A DNA stretch of 64,000 bases from an uncultured Alphaproteobacteria bacterium. Lineage in GTDB: Bacteria; Pseudomonadota; Alphaproteobacteria; Methylaequorales; Methylaequoraceae. The notes beneath the pieces were generated by a model. It saw only the letters and a list, made by a program, of their open reading frames with translations, was not told the origin of the DNA and made no database searches. Position numbers and translations under genes: made by a program. Location: contig CACHGK010000002.1 in NCBI GenBank assembly GCA_902579395.1, positions 83,378-147,377 on the forward strand, in the 5' to 3' direction. Of the stretch, positions 43,034 through 51,815 are shown piece by piece. Each line of letters starts with the position of its first letter. Within the stretch, counting starts at the first letter, position 1.

Positions 43034-44263
43034 TTATTTGTTTGAAACTTTAATTTTTTGTTTTTTTATAAATAACTCATTAACCTTTCCTCTTAAATTA
43101 TATTCCGAGGCCATACATGAACTATAAGCACCAGTAGAGCATATTACAATCAGGTCATCCTTTTTAAACTGCTGCGTTCTTATATTTTTTCCAAAAATAT
43201 CTCCAGTTTCGCAAATTGGTCCAACAATGTCGTAATATTTATAAGTGTTATTATCAGTCAAATTAACAGGTAATATATTATGAAAAGCACCATATAGGGC
43301 CGGTCTTATAAGGTTATTCATCCCGGCGTCGATAATTAAGAAATTCTTCTTTTTTCCTCTCTTAACCCTTATTACTCTTGAAAGAATTATCCCAGAAGAT
43401 CCAACTAATGAACGTCCTGGCTCAATAATAATATCAATTCCAAGGTCTGAAAAAAGACCTTCGATTAACCTTGAATACTCATTAAGGTCAATTAGTCTAT
43501 TTTTTTCATTATATCGTATTCCAGCACCACCTCCCAAGTCTGCTAGGGATATTTTAAATCCTGATTTAATTAAAAACTTTATTTGATTTCGAATTTTTTT
43601 AAATGCTCTTTTAAAAGGAGTTAACGATTCTATCTGTGATCCAATGTGAACAGATAATCCAATTAAATTTATATATTTATTATCTTTATATTTTTTGAAA
43701 ACTTCAAGAATCTGATCATCAGGAATTCCAAATTTATCTTCTGATCTTCCTGTTGAAATTTTTTCATGAGTTTTAGCATTGATATCTGGATTAACTCTTA
43801 AACAAATTTTTATTTTTTGTTTTCTTTTTTTACAAATATAATCAATTTCATCAAGTTCCTCGACACTTTCAACATTAATTTGTTTAATTTTCTTTTTAAT
43901 TGCAAGTTCAATTTCATAGGAAGTTTTACCAACACCTGAAAAAACAATTTTGTTAGGATTAACCCCATTAGCTATGGATTTTTCTAATTCTCCGAATGAA
44001 ACCACATCTATACCAGATCCCAATTTTGAAAGAATTTTTATAATTTCCGAATTAAAATTAGCTTTCATTGCATAGCAAATCAAAGGTCTGATTTTTTTAA
44101 AAGAATTTTTTAATAGCTTATAATTTGATTCAATTTCCGAAACTGAATAACAATAAGAAGGTGTTTTATACTTATTAGCTAGTTTATCTAAAGGAGTGTC
44201 TTCAAAAAATAGTTTTCCATTTTTGTAATTAAGGAATTTATTATAATCTTTAGCGTTATTCAT
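43034..44263 (-). CDS. lysA: Diaminopimelate decarboxylase
   Basis: LysA converts meso-diaminopimelate to lysine with PLP. The PLP Lys is in CYAMKANFNSEI. Further motifs are SVHIGSQIESLTPF, DLGGGAGIRY, IIEPGRSLVGSSG and VGPICETGDIFGKN. I place the start at the ATG at 44263, where the protein opens MNNAKDYNKFLNYKNGKLFF as in the family (409 residues). An upstream in-frame extension to 44362 overlaps the LptM-like gene and is not conserved. The start overlaps the LptM stop. Confidence 0.96.
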   Translation of the reverse strand: MNNAKDYNKFLNYKNGKLFFEDTPLDKLANKYKTPSYCYSVSEIESNYKLLKNSFKKIRPLICYAMKANFNSEIIKILSKLGSGIDVVSFGELEKSIANGVNPNKIVFSGVGKTSYEIELAIKKKIKQINVESVEELDEIDYICKKRKQKIKICLRVNPDINAKTHEKISTGRSEDKFGIPDDQILEVFKKYKDNKYINLIGLSVHIGSQIESLTPFKRAFKKIRNQIKFLIKSGFKISLADLGGGAGIRYNEKNRLIDLNEYSRLIEGLFSDLGIDIIIEPGRSLVGSSGIILSRVIRVKRGKKKNFLIIDAGMNNLIRPALYGAFHNILPVNLTDNNTYKYYDIVGPICETGDIFGKNIRTQQFKKDDLIVICSTGAYSSCMASEYNLRGKVNELFIKKQKIKVSNK

Positions 44264-44384
44264 TTTGGGCAGGATATTCTCTAGGGAAATCACTTTCTGG
44301 ATATCTGTCCAGATTAGACTTCTTTCCACATGAATATATGGTAAACAATAATATGATAGCAAATAATTTAAAATAAACTCTCAT
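44256..44384 (-). CDS. lptM: LptM-like small lipoprotein
   Basis: This gene encodes 42 residues between argH and lysA. The N-terminal segment MRVYFKLFAIILLFTIYSC is a lipoprotein signal with Cys 19 as the lipidation site. The short mature part begins CGKKSNLDRYPESDFPREYP. The gene starts five bases after the argH stop and its TAA overlaps the lysA start by eight bases (ATGAATAA). LptM (YifL) is a small lipoprotein found between argH and lysA or near lysA in many proteobacteria and assists LptD maturation. The function here is inferred from position and architecture. Confidence 0.8.
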   Translation of the reverse strand: MRVYFKLFAIILLFTIYSCGKKSNLDRYPESDFPREYPAQNE

Positions 44385-44389
44385 GACAA

Positions 44390-45778
44390 CTATATTTTTT
44401 TCTTAGCTCTTTTTATGGCTTTTTTAATTTGATTAAATTCGGTCCCTCCGTATGATTTTTTCTTGGAAATTGAACTTTCTATTGATAAATAATTAAAAAT
44501 ATCTTCATTAATTTTAGGTTCAATGGACTTTAATTCCATTAAACTTAATTCACTCAATAACTTATTTTTTTTTTCTGCTAATAAAACAATTTTACCGGTT
44601 ATATGATGAGCCTCTCTAAAGGTGATTTTTGTATTTTTAACTATCCAATCTGCTATATCCGTCGCCGTGGTATAGCCTTTATTAGCCAAATCATACATCT
44701 TCTTCTTATTAATCTTTATAGAGGCCAACATTTCATTAACAATGTCCAAAAGAAGATTAATTGTTTCATAAGCATCAAAGACAGGTTCTTTGTCTTCCTG
44801 AAGATCTTTACTGTAACCAGTTGGCAGTCCTTTTTGGATAATTAACAAATTTAATAATGAAGAGTAAATTCTACCACATTTAGATCTAACTAATTCTGCT
44901 GCATCTGGATTTTTCTTTTGCGGCATTATTGACGATCCTGTACACAATTTATCTGGAAATTTTATAAGTTCATAAGCACTGCTTGACCAAATAATAAAAT
45001 CTTCAGAAAGTCTTGAAAAGTGCATGCTCAATATAGACAGCATGCTAAGAAATTCAATTGCAAAATCTCTGTCTGAAACACTATCAAGAGAATTTTCAGT
45101 TGGTTTAATAAAACCTAGATCTTTTGCTAAAAACTCTCTACTTATTTCACAAAAGTTTGTTCCAGCTAAAGCACCAGAACCCAAAGGGCATTCATTTATA
45201 TTTTCTAGTAGTTGTTTTGCTCTTTTTTTATCTCTTTCAAACATTTCAAAAAAGGACATCAAATAATGAGAATAAGAAATTGGTTGCGCGTTTTGTGAAT
45301 GGGTAAATCCAGGCATTATTACGTCAACATTTTTTTCTGAACTTCTAATAATTGTTTTTTGAATTATTTTTAATTTTAAAATAATTTCTTTCAACTTACT
45401 TTTGATCCAAAGTTTAAGATCAGTTGCAACTTGATCATTTCTTGATTTACCTGTGTGAATCTTTCCTGCTAGTCTCCCAATTTTCTTTTTTAAGGCCATC
45501 TCGACATTCATATGAATATCCTCATGGTCATTAGAAAATTTAAAATTTTTATTTTGAACTTCCAACAAAATCTCACTTAATGCATTGCAAATTTTTTTAA
45601 ATTCTTTGTCACTTATTATTTTAGATTTACGAAGGGATTTTGCATATGATTTATTAAGTTGGATATCTTCAAAAACAAGCTGATAGTCAAAGTTAATTGA
45701 ATTGTTAATTTTTTTTAGTAAATCGGAAGATTCCTTTTTAAACCTACCTCCCCAAACTAAATTTGTTGTTTTTTTCAT
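44390..45778 (-). CDS. argH: Argininosuccinate lyase
   Basis: ArgH cleaves argininosuccinate to arginine and fumarate. The superfamily signature is GSSIMPQKKNPDAAELVRSK, with the catalytic Ser in the flexible loop. It also shows GGRFKKESSDL at the N-terminus, HEDIHMNVE and TGKSRNDQVATDL. The 462 residues are complete. It is divergent from tlpA with only 18 bases between the starts. Confidence 0.98.
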   Translation of the reverse strand: MKKTTNLVWGGRFKKESSDLLKKINNSINFDYQLVFEDIQLNKSYAKSLRKSKIISDKEFKKICNALSEILLEVQNKNFKFSNDHEDIHMNVEMALKKKIGRLAGKIHTGKSRNDQVATDLKLWIKSKLKEIILKLKIIQKTIIRSSEKNVDVIMPGFTHSQNAQPISYSHYLMSFFEMFERDKKRAKQLLENINECPLGSGALAGTNFCEISREFLAKDLGFIKPTENSLDSVSDRDFAIEFLSMLSILSMHFSRLSEDFIIWSSSAYELIKFPDKLCTGSSIMPQKKNPDAAELVRSKCGRIYSSLLNLLIIQKGLPTGYSKDLQEDKEPVFDAYETINLLLDIVNEMLASIKINKKKMYDLANKGYTTATDIADWIVKNTKITFREAHHITGKIVLLAEKKNKLLSELSLMELKSIEPKINEDIFNYLSIESSISKKKSYGGTEFNQIKKAIKRAKKKI

Positions 45779-45796
45779 ATATGCTATTATGTATGT

Positions 45797-46303
45797 ATGA
45801 GATTATTCTTTTTCTTAATTATAATTATTTCAAATTTATCTCATTCATATGAGAACAATCAACTATTATTACATAATCAACCAAAAAAAATAGGTTGTAT
45901 AGAGTTTAAAACTCTAGAGGGAAATACAGTAAACTTTTTTCAAAAAAATTCTGACAAAAAATTATATCTTTTAAATTTTTGGGCCACTTGGTGTCCTCCT
46001 TGTATCAAAGAAATCCCTGAATTAATAAAATTGGAACAGAAATATAAAAAAGAAATTGTTGTGGTTTTTATTTCTGTTGATTCAAACCCTTCAAAAGTAA
46101 TACCAAAATTCATAAAAAAGCATAAATTAAATAATCTAAATCTTTTTATTGATAATAAACTTACACTTTCTCAAAAACTTGGTGTAAAGAGAATGCCAAC
46201 CACTCTTTTGATAAATGATAAACTACAAGAAATTTCTAAAATTGAGGGATATATCGACTGGCTTAATGAAGATGTTTTAATAGAGTTAAATGAGCTTTTA
46301 TAA
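45797..46303 (+). CDS. tlpA: TlpA-like thiol:disulfide interchange protein
   Basis: This is a periplasmic thioredoxin-fold reductant, often serving cytochrome c or oxidase assembly. A signal sequence or anchor spans residues 1-18. The active site is NFWATWCPPCIKEIPEL (CPPC), and the cis-Pro is in KRMPTTLLI. It is 168 residues. It is divergent from argH, a common alphaproteobacterial arrangement. Its end overlaps the convergent etfA by six bases. Confidence 0.9.
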   Translation: MRLFFFLIIIISNLSHSYENNQLLLHNQPKKIGCIEFKTLEGNTVNFFQKNSDKKLYLLNFWATWCPPCIKEIPELIKLEQKYKKEIVVVFISVDSNPSKVIPKFIKKHKLNNLNLFIDNKLTLSQKLGVKRMPTTLLINDKLQEISKIEGYIDWLNEDVLIELNELL

Positions 46304-47233
46304 TTTTTCTTCGAGTTGAGGCAACACTTCAAAGAGATCCCCAACTAAACCATAGTCAGAAAAATTAAATATTGGTGCCTCTTCGTCTTTATTAATACAC
46401 GCAATGAATTTTGAATCTTTTATGCCAGCTATATGTTGAATTGCTCCTGAAATTCCTACAGCAATATATAAATCTGGTGCTACAATCTTACCAGTTTGTC
46501 CTACTTGCCAATCATTTGGAACAAATCCAGCATCTACTGCAGCCCTGCTTGCTCCCATTGCTGCACCAAGTTTATCTGCTATTCCTTCTAAGAGTCTAAA
46601 ATTATCGCCATTCTGCATTCCTCTTCCACCTGAAATAACTATTTTAGCACTTGTAAGTTCTGGTCTGTCAGATTTTGATTGATCATATTTTACGAAACTA
46701 ACGTTACCATTTACATCTATATCCAATACCAATTCTTGAGAATCTATTTCAGAATTTTTTCCACAAGGTTCAAAACATGTTGGTCTTACAGTAATTACTT
46801 TGACTTTATCATTAGATCTTACCTTTGCTATTGCATTACCAGCATAAATTGGTCTTTCAAAAGTATCTGAGCTAATAATATTTGTTATATCTGAAATTTG
46901 CTGAACATCTAAGAGCGCAGAAAGTTTTGGGGACATATTTTTACCAAACGTCGTTGAGGGAGACAAGATGTGTGAAAAATCTTTTCCATCTATAAACTTT
47001 GCAATAGCACTAGATAAGTTTTCTGCTATTGGGTTCTCAAACATTTTGTCATCAACAGTATAAATCTTTTTTAGATGATCACATTTCTTCAAATCATTTA
47101 CAGCTGAATTCATATCTTTTCCAAGAATAATAGCCTCTACATTGTCTTCAATTTTCTTGGCAGCACTAATTGTTGATAACGATGATTGTTTAATTGTATT
47201 ATTATCGTGTTCTATCACTACTAAAATTGTCAT
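46298..47233 (-). CDS. etfA: Electron transfer flavoprotein alpha subunit
   Basis: EtfA binds FAD and passes electrons from acyl-CoA dehydrogenases to ETF-quinone oxidoreductase. The FAD motif is visible as [20 protein letters not shown] followed by [20 protein letters not shown]. The 311 residues are complete. It overlaps etfB by four bases. In this cluster the likely partner is the methylsuccinyl-CoA dehydrogenase at 48755-50440. Confidence 0.97.
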   Translation of the reverse strand: MTILVVIEHDNNTIKQSSLSTISAAKKIEDNVEAIILGKDMNSAVNDLKKCDHLKKIYTVDDKMFENPIAENLSSAIAKFIDGKDFSHILSPSTTFGKNMSPKLSALLDVQQISDITNIISSDTFERPIYAGNAIAKVRSNDKVKVITVRPTCFEPCGKNSEIDSQELVLDIDVNGNVSFVKYDQSKSDRPELTSAKIVISGGRGMQNGDNFRLLEGIADKLGAAMGASRAAVDAGFVPNDWQVGQTGKIVAPDLYIAVGISGAIQHIAGIKDSKFIACINKDEEAPIFNFSDYGLVGDLFEVLPQLEEKL

Positions 47234-47985
47234 AATATTTTTGCCTCATTTTTAAGTTTGTTAACTAGCGATTCAACATCTTGAACCTTTATCCCAGGCT
47301 TTCGTTCAGGTGGTTCATTAACTTCAAGTATATCAAGCCTATTTTTAATATCTATACCGAAGGTTTGAATTTCAACCACTTCTATTTTTTTTTGTTTAGC
47401 TTTCATAATATTTGGAAGTGAAGCATAACGTGGCTCATTTAAACGGAGATCAGTTGTTATGACACAAGGGATAGCTATTCTAATTGTCTCAAGACCACCA
47501 TCAACTTCACGGGTTACATCAATTGTATTATCATCATTTTTTTTTACTTCAGAGGCAAATGTTGCCTGAGGATATCCAAGAAGTGTTGCAACAATTTGAC
47601 CTGTTTGATTGCAATCATCATCTATTGCTTGTTTTCCTAGTATTACCATGTCAGGACTTTCTTTTTTGCAGATTGTTTGAATTATTTTTCCAACATTTAA
47701 TGGTTCAATCTGTTCATTGTCTGTCTTTACAAGAATTCCTCTATCACCACCCATGGCCAATCCAGATCTAATAGTTTCTTGGGATTTATCAGTTCCTATT
47801 GATAAAACAATAATTTCATCTATCAATCCCTTTTCTTTCATTCTTACTGCCTCTTCAACTGCGATTTCATCAAAAGGGTTCATCGACATTTTTACGTTTT
47901 CTGTCTCTACACCTGTTTTGTCAGCTTTGACTCTAATCTTGACGTTGTAATCTATTACTCTTTTTACACAAACTAATGCTTTCAT
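47230..47985 (-). CDS. etfB: Electron transfer flavoprotein beta subunit
   Basis: EtfB carries AMP and forms the ETF heterodimer. Motifs are MSMNPFDEIAVEEAVRMKEK, VILGKQAIDDDCNQTGQIVA and the recognition loop near residues 195-205 (LPNIMKAKQKKIEV). The 251 residues are typical. It follows the adenosyltransferase gene after 16 bases. Confidence 0.97.
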   Translation of the reverse strand: MKALVCVKRVIDYNVKIRVKADKTGVETENVKMSMNPFDEIAVEEAVRMKEKGLIDEIIVLSIGTDKSQETIRSGLAMGGDRGILVKTDNEQIEPLNVGKIIQTICKKESPDMVILGKQAIDDDCNQTGQIVATLLGYPQATFASEVKKNDDNTIDVTREVDGGLETIRIAIPCVITTDLRLNEPRYASLPNIMKAKQKKIEVVEIQTFGIDIKNRLDILEVNEPPERKPGIKVQDVESLVNKLKNEAKIL

Positions 47986-48001
47986 TCTTTTAACCTACTT
48001 T

Positions 48002-48550
48002 TCATTCTTTATTTGGGATCCAAAGTATATCACCATCTTTTTTATTCTCAAACCTTGCGGCAACAAAAAGAAAATCTGAAAGTCTATTTGTATACTTGAG
48101 AATATCTGAATTAACTTTTTCTTTTTTATCTAACTCAACTATTGATCTCTCAGCTCTTCTAATTAATGACCTTGCAAGATGAAGGAAAGAAGAGGATTTG
48201 CTTCCACTAGGCAATATAAAAGATTTCAAAGTACTTAAATCTTTGTTAATTTTATCTATTTCTGCTTCGAGAAACTCAATTCTTTTTTTTGATAAAGTTA
48301 CATGTTTTTTAGAATTTTCTGGGAAACATAAATCAGCACCAATATCAAACAGATCGTTTTGTATACTTCTTAAAACTAATGTAATTTCCTTAGATGAAAA
48401 AACCATTGAAACACCAATGCATGAGTTTGCTTCATCGATATCCCCGTAGGCTCTAATCCTTGTATCACTTTTTTTTACTCTAGAACCATCACCTAAACTT
48501 GTTAAACCTTTATCTCCACCACGAGTATAAATTTTATCAAGTTTAACCAA
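48002..48550 (-). CDS. ATP:cob(I)alamin adenosyltransferase, PduO type
   Basis: The enzyme makes adenosylcobalamin, the cofactor of ethylmalonyl-CoA and methylmalonyl-CoA mutases. The PduO-type opening is IYTRGGDKGLTSLGDGSRV. The ATP and substrate motifs are AYGDIDEANSCIG, and HLARSLIRRAERSIVEL near the C-terminus. It is 182 residues. It lies in the same run as etfB and mcd, close to the B12-dependent mutase gene at 51816. Confidence 0.95.
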   Translation of the reverse strand: MVKLDKIYTRGGDKGLTSLGDGSRVKKSDTRIRAYGDIDEANSCIGVSMVFSSKEITLVLRSIQNDLFDIGADLCFPENSKKHVTLSKKRIEFLEAEIDKINKDLSTLKSFILPSGSKSSSFLHLARSLIRRAERSIVELDKKEKVNSDILKYTNRLSDFLFVAARFENKKDGDILWIPNKE

Positions 48551-48559
48551 ATGATTCCC

Positions 48560-48754
48560 TTAAGATTTTAGAATTAAAGCTACTGTTAATATAACTAAAG
48601 TGACGAATTGAATTGCAACTCTATATCGCATAAATAGATTAATTTTATTATTTTCTGAATCTCCAGATTTGGCTGTATGAAAAAGGCCGATAAGTAAAGT
48701 CAGGAATGTCGCAATCAAGCATATGACAATTATGAAATTAAGCAAAAAATCCAT
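48560..48754 (-). CDS. HIG1-domain / twin transmembrane protein
   Basis: The 64-residue protein has two membrane helices (about 5-25 and 45-62) separated by a polar loop with KINLFMRYRVAIQF, which matches the HIG1 pattern of hypoxia-induced proteins. In Alphaproteobacteria this small gene is regularly next to the cobalamin adenosyltransferase and etfBA. It starts directly after the mcd stop. Its role is unknown. Confidence 0.85.
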   Translation of the reverse strand: MDFLLNFIIVICLIATFLTLLIGLFHTAKSGDSENNKINLFMRYRVAIQFVTLVILTVALILKS

Positions 48755-50440
48755 TTATCTTACAAGAAGACCTTTTACAATTATTTGTGCCTGTATCTCT
48801 GCTGCTCCCTCAAAAATATTAAGTATTCTTGAGTCGCATAATACTCTACTTACGGGATATTCTAGTGCGTACCCGTTGCCGCCATGTATTTGCAATGCAC
48901 TGTCTGAGTTACTCCATGCTACTCTGGCTGCTAAGAGTTTAGCCATACCCGCTTCAATATCACATCTTATATCATTATCTTTTTCTCTTGCTGAAAAAAG
49001 TGTTATTTGTCTGGCTACAGTGGTTTCCATGGCCATCCAAGCCAATTTACTAAAGATTCTAGGAAACTTTATTATTTGTTTTCCAAATTGACTTCTGTCT
49101 TTTGAATATTGAAGAGCTAACTCAAGAGCATTTTGAGCAACTCCAACTGCTCTCGCTGCAGTTTGAATTCTTGCTGATTCAAAAGTTTCCATCAATTGTT
49201 TAAATCCATTTCCTTCTTCTTCGCCAAGCAAATCATTTTTAGAGACTTTAATACCGTCTAGAGCTATTTCATATTCTTTCATTCCTCGATAACCAAGGAC
49301 TTCAATCTCTCCACCAGACATTCCCTCCATAGGAAAAGGATTTTCACAATTACCTCTTGGTTTTTCAACCAGAAACATGCTCAGTCCTTTATAACCTTTT
49401 TGGTCTGGATTGGTCCGTGCAAGAACTGTCATCAGATCAGATCTAGCACCGTGAGTTATCCAAGTTTTGTTTCCTGTTATAACATATTCATCACCAGATT
49501 TAACAGCTCTAGTAGATAAACTACCTAAATCAGAGCCTGTATTAGGCTCAGTAAAAACAGCTGTGGTCAAAAGCTCACCACTTGCTATACCAGGTAAATA
49601 TTTTTTTTTCTGCTCTTCTGTTCCACCTAATCTAATTAATTCACCAGCAATTTCTGCTCTTGTTCCAAGCGAACCTGCAGCTAGGAAACCCCTTGACAAT
49701 TCTTCAGTAACAACACACATGGCGACTTTTCCCATACCTAGGCCTCCATAATTCTCTGGTATTGCAATACTGAAAACTCCTAGTTCTGCCATTTTCTTTA
49801 ATGTTTCGTCTGGAATTAGATCATCTTTGAGATGCCATTCATTTGCATGGGGTAAAATTTCTTCCTCAGTGAATTTTTTGAATTGATCTTGAATCATTTC
49901 CAATGTTTCGTCATTAAGACCGAGATTTGCAAACATGTCTTTGTCTAGGGAATCTACTATTACCTTCTTTATTTTATCGGAAAGGCCGATCTCAATCATA
50001 TCATTGATTTCATTGTCTTGTAGAAAGTTGAAATCATTGTCTTTTAAACCCAAATCATGAGGTCTAATTATTTCTGATTGACTCATCATGATTCCGTTAC
50101 TCATTTGAGTTAAGTATTCTGCAAATGCAAATATTGTTATAGAGGCATCAATTTCAGAATCTTTGTTTTCTTGAGTTAGTCTAGAGTACCAATTGTATGT
50201 CTCTCTCAAACCTATTCTATATGTTTCAAACCAAGCGAATCCGTGAGTTTGGAATTGATTGAGCTCTAAAAGTTGGTTATCTATTCTGTCATCTTTTGTT
50301 AACGTTGATTTCAAGAAATCTTTAGTTTTTTTTGAAACGACTTCAAGCTCTTTTAATATTTTAGTAAAGACATCTTTATTTGAGCTAATGTACTGTTTAA
50401 AATTTATAACTTCGGAGTTTATATTTACTGAGCTATCCAT
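48755..50440 (-). CDS. mcd: Methylsuccinyl-CoA dehydrogenase (acyl-CoA dehydrogenase)
   Basis: Mcd oxidises methylsuccinyl-CoA to mesaconyl-CoA in the ethylmalonyl-CoA pathway. The protein has 561 residues, about 170 more than ordinary acyl-CoA dehydrogenases because of the N-terminal extension that marks Mcd. The dehydrogenase part shows TEPNTGSDLGSLSTRAVKSG, GNKTWITHGARSDLMTVLAR and the C-terminal IHGGNGYALEYPVSRVLCD. Neighbouring etfAB, ccr and ecm make this assignment strong compared with a generic acyl-CoA dehydrogenase. Confidence 0.92.
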   Translation of the reverse strand: MDSSVNINSEVINFKQYISSNKDVFTKILKELEVVSKKTKDFLKSTLTKDDRIDNQLLELNQFQTHGFAWFETYRIGLRETYNWYSRLTQENKDSEIDASITIFAFAEYLTQMSNGIMMSQSEIIRPHDLGLKDNDFNFLQDNEINDMIEIGLSDKIKKVIVDSLDKDMFANLGLNDETLEMIQDQFKKFTEEEILPHANEWHLKDDLIPDETLKKMAELGVFSIAIPENYGGLGMGKVAMCVVTEELSRGFLAAGSLGTRAEIAGELIRLGGTEEQKKKYLPGIASGELLTTAVFTEPNTGSDLGSLSTRAVKSGDEYVITGNKTWITHGARSDLMTVLARTNPDQKGYKGLSMFLVEKPRGNCENPFPMEGMSGGEIEVLGYRGMKEYEIALDGIKVSKNDLLGEEEGNGFKQLMETFESARIQTAARAVGVAQNALELALQYSKDRSQFGKQIIKFPRIFSKLAWMAMETTVARQITLFSAREKDNDIRCDIEAGMAKLLAARVAWSNSDSALQIHGGNGYALEYPVSRVLCDSRILNIFEGAAEIQAQIIVKGLLVR

Positions 50441-50483
50441 AACTATTCATATTTAAGGTTAATATATTCTTTTTCAAGTACAT

Positions 50484-51713
50484 TTATAATTCATTTAGGC
50501 TTTTCATTCCAGTCTTTTTTGCTTGAACAAGAGCTGCCATATTACCAGGTAAATGTTTATTATTCATCATCTTTGTATGCGCTGCAGGAATTTTATCCCA
50601 TGGGAAACACTCTGACATCAAAGGATCAATAAGTTTATTTATCATCATGTCATTAGCCTGATTAGCTTGATAGAGGTTTGCAAAATGACTTCCTTGGATT
50701 CTTTTTTGTCTCATCCAAATGTATCTTGCATCCATAGTGAGGTTATATCCTGATGTGCCTGCACATATCACGACCATTCCGCCAGTCTTAACTAGATAGC
50801 ATGAAACAGGAAAGGTCGACTCTCCAGGATGTTCAAATACGATATCAACATCTTTTTTCCCAGTTATATTCCAAATATCTTTTCCAAGAACTCTACATTT
50901 TTTTATAAAGTCTGCATATTCTTCTTGATTTTTAACATCTGGTAGCTTGCCAAAGCATTCGTATTTTTTTCTGTTAAGTACACCTGTTGCACCTAATTTT
51001 TCTACAAAAGGAATCTTATCATCATCAGAAATAATACCGATGGCATTAGCTCCAACTGCTTTACATATTTGAACAGCCATGCTTCCTATACCACCAGAGG
51101 CACCCCAAACTAAAACATTCATCCCCGGCTTAAGTGCATGTGGTGGGTGTCCAAAGAGCATCCTAAAAGCTGTTGCAAGAGTCAGAGTATAACAACCACT
51201 TTCTTCCCAAGACAGATGTGGTGGTTTTTTTAATAGCTGTCTAGATTGAACAGTCGTAAATTGTGCAAAAGATCCATCATTAGTTTCATATCCCCAAATT
51301 CTTTGAGACTTTGAATACATTGGCTCTCCACCATTACATTCCTCGTCATCACCGTCATCCCTATTACAATGAATTATAACTTCATCTCCGACTTTCCATC
51401 TTTTTACATTCTCTCCGACAGCCCATACAATTCCAGAAGCATCTGAACCTCCAATATGATACCCAGTATCTTTTCCAATTACTGAGATAGGTATTCCTTG
51501 AGAAGCCCAAACGTTATTATAGTTTATGCCAACGGCCATAACCATAACCATAACCTCGTCTTTACCAGGTATTTGAACAGGCATTTTTTCAATTTGCATT
51601 GCTTGTTCTGGAACACCAAGCCTTTCTTCTCTAATCACCCAAGCATACATCTCCTCTGGAATGTCGCCCAAACTTGGAATTTCACCAATCTCGTAAATTT
51701 TCTTTGCAGTCAT
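50484..51713 (-). CDS. ccr: Crotonyl-CoA carboxylase/reductase
   Basis: Ccr reductively carboxylates crotonyl-CoA to ethylmalonyl-CoA with NADPH and CO2, the key step of the ethylmalonyl-CoA pathway. It is a zinc-less MDR protein. Motifs include VGINYNNVWASQGIPISV, WGYETNDGSFAQFTTVQ, the nucleotide fold VWGASGGIGSMAVQIC, FEHPGESTFPVSCYLV and GSHFANLYQAN. These contain residues known to bind CO2 in the family (Asn, Glu, His, Phe). The 409 residues are close to the usual 430. It is divergent from ecm. Confidence 0.97.
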   Translation of the reverse strand: MTAKKIYEIGEIPSLGDIPEEMYAWVIREERLGVPEQAMQIEKMPVQIPGKDEVMVMVMAVGINYNNVWASQGIPISVIGKDTGYHIGGSDASGIVWAVGENVKRWKVGDEVIIHCNRDDGDDEECNGGEPMYSKSQRIWGYETNDGSFAQFTTVQSRQLLKKPPHLSWEESGCYTLTLATAFRMLFGHPPHALKPGMNVLVWGASGGIGSMAVQICKAVGANAIGIISDDDKIPFVEKLGATGVLNRKKYECFGKLPDVKNQEEYADFIKKCRVLGKDIWNITGKKDVDIVFEHPGESTFPVSCYLVKTGGMVVICAGTSGYNLTMDARYIWMRQKRIQGSHFANLYQANQANDMMINKLIDPLMSECFPWDKIPAAHTKMMNNKHLPGNMAALVQAKKTGMKSLNEL

Positions 51714-51815
51714 AACTATTCCTATGATATTTTAAGAAAACTTTATACCACTAAAAATAAAAAATACATAAAATTTCTTGTTAGCAATTAAAAATAATAC
51801 TATTTATGATTCAAA

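Noticed and set aside
44264-44362. 33-codon N-terminal extension of LysA
   Set aside because: The extension is not part of the family and overlaps the LptM-like gene, whereas the ATG at 44263 gives the normal LysA start.
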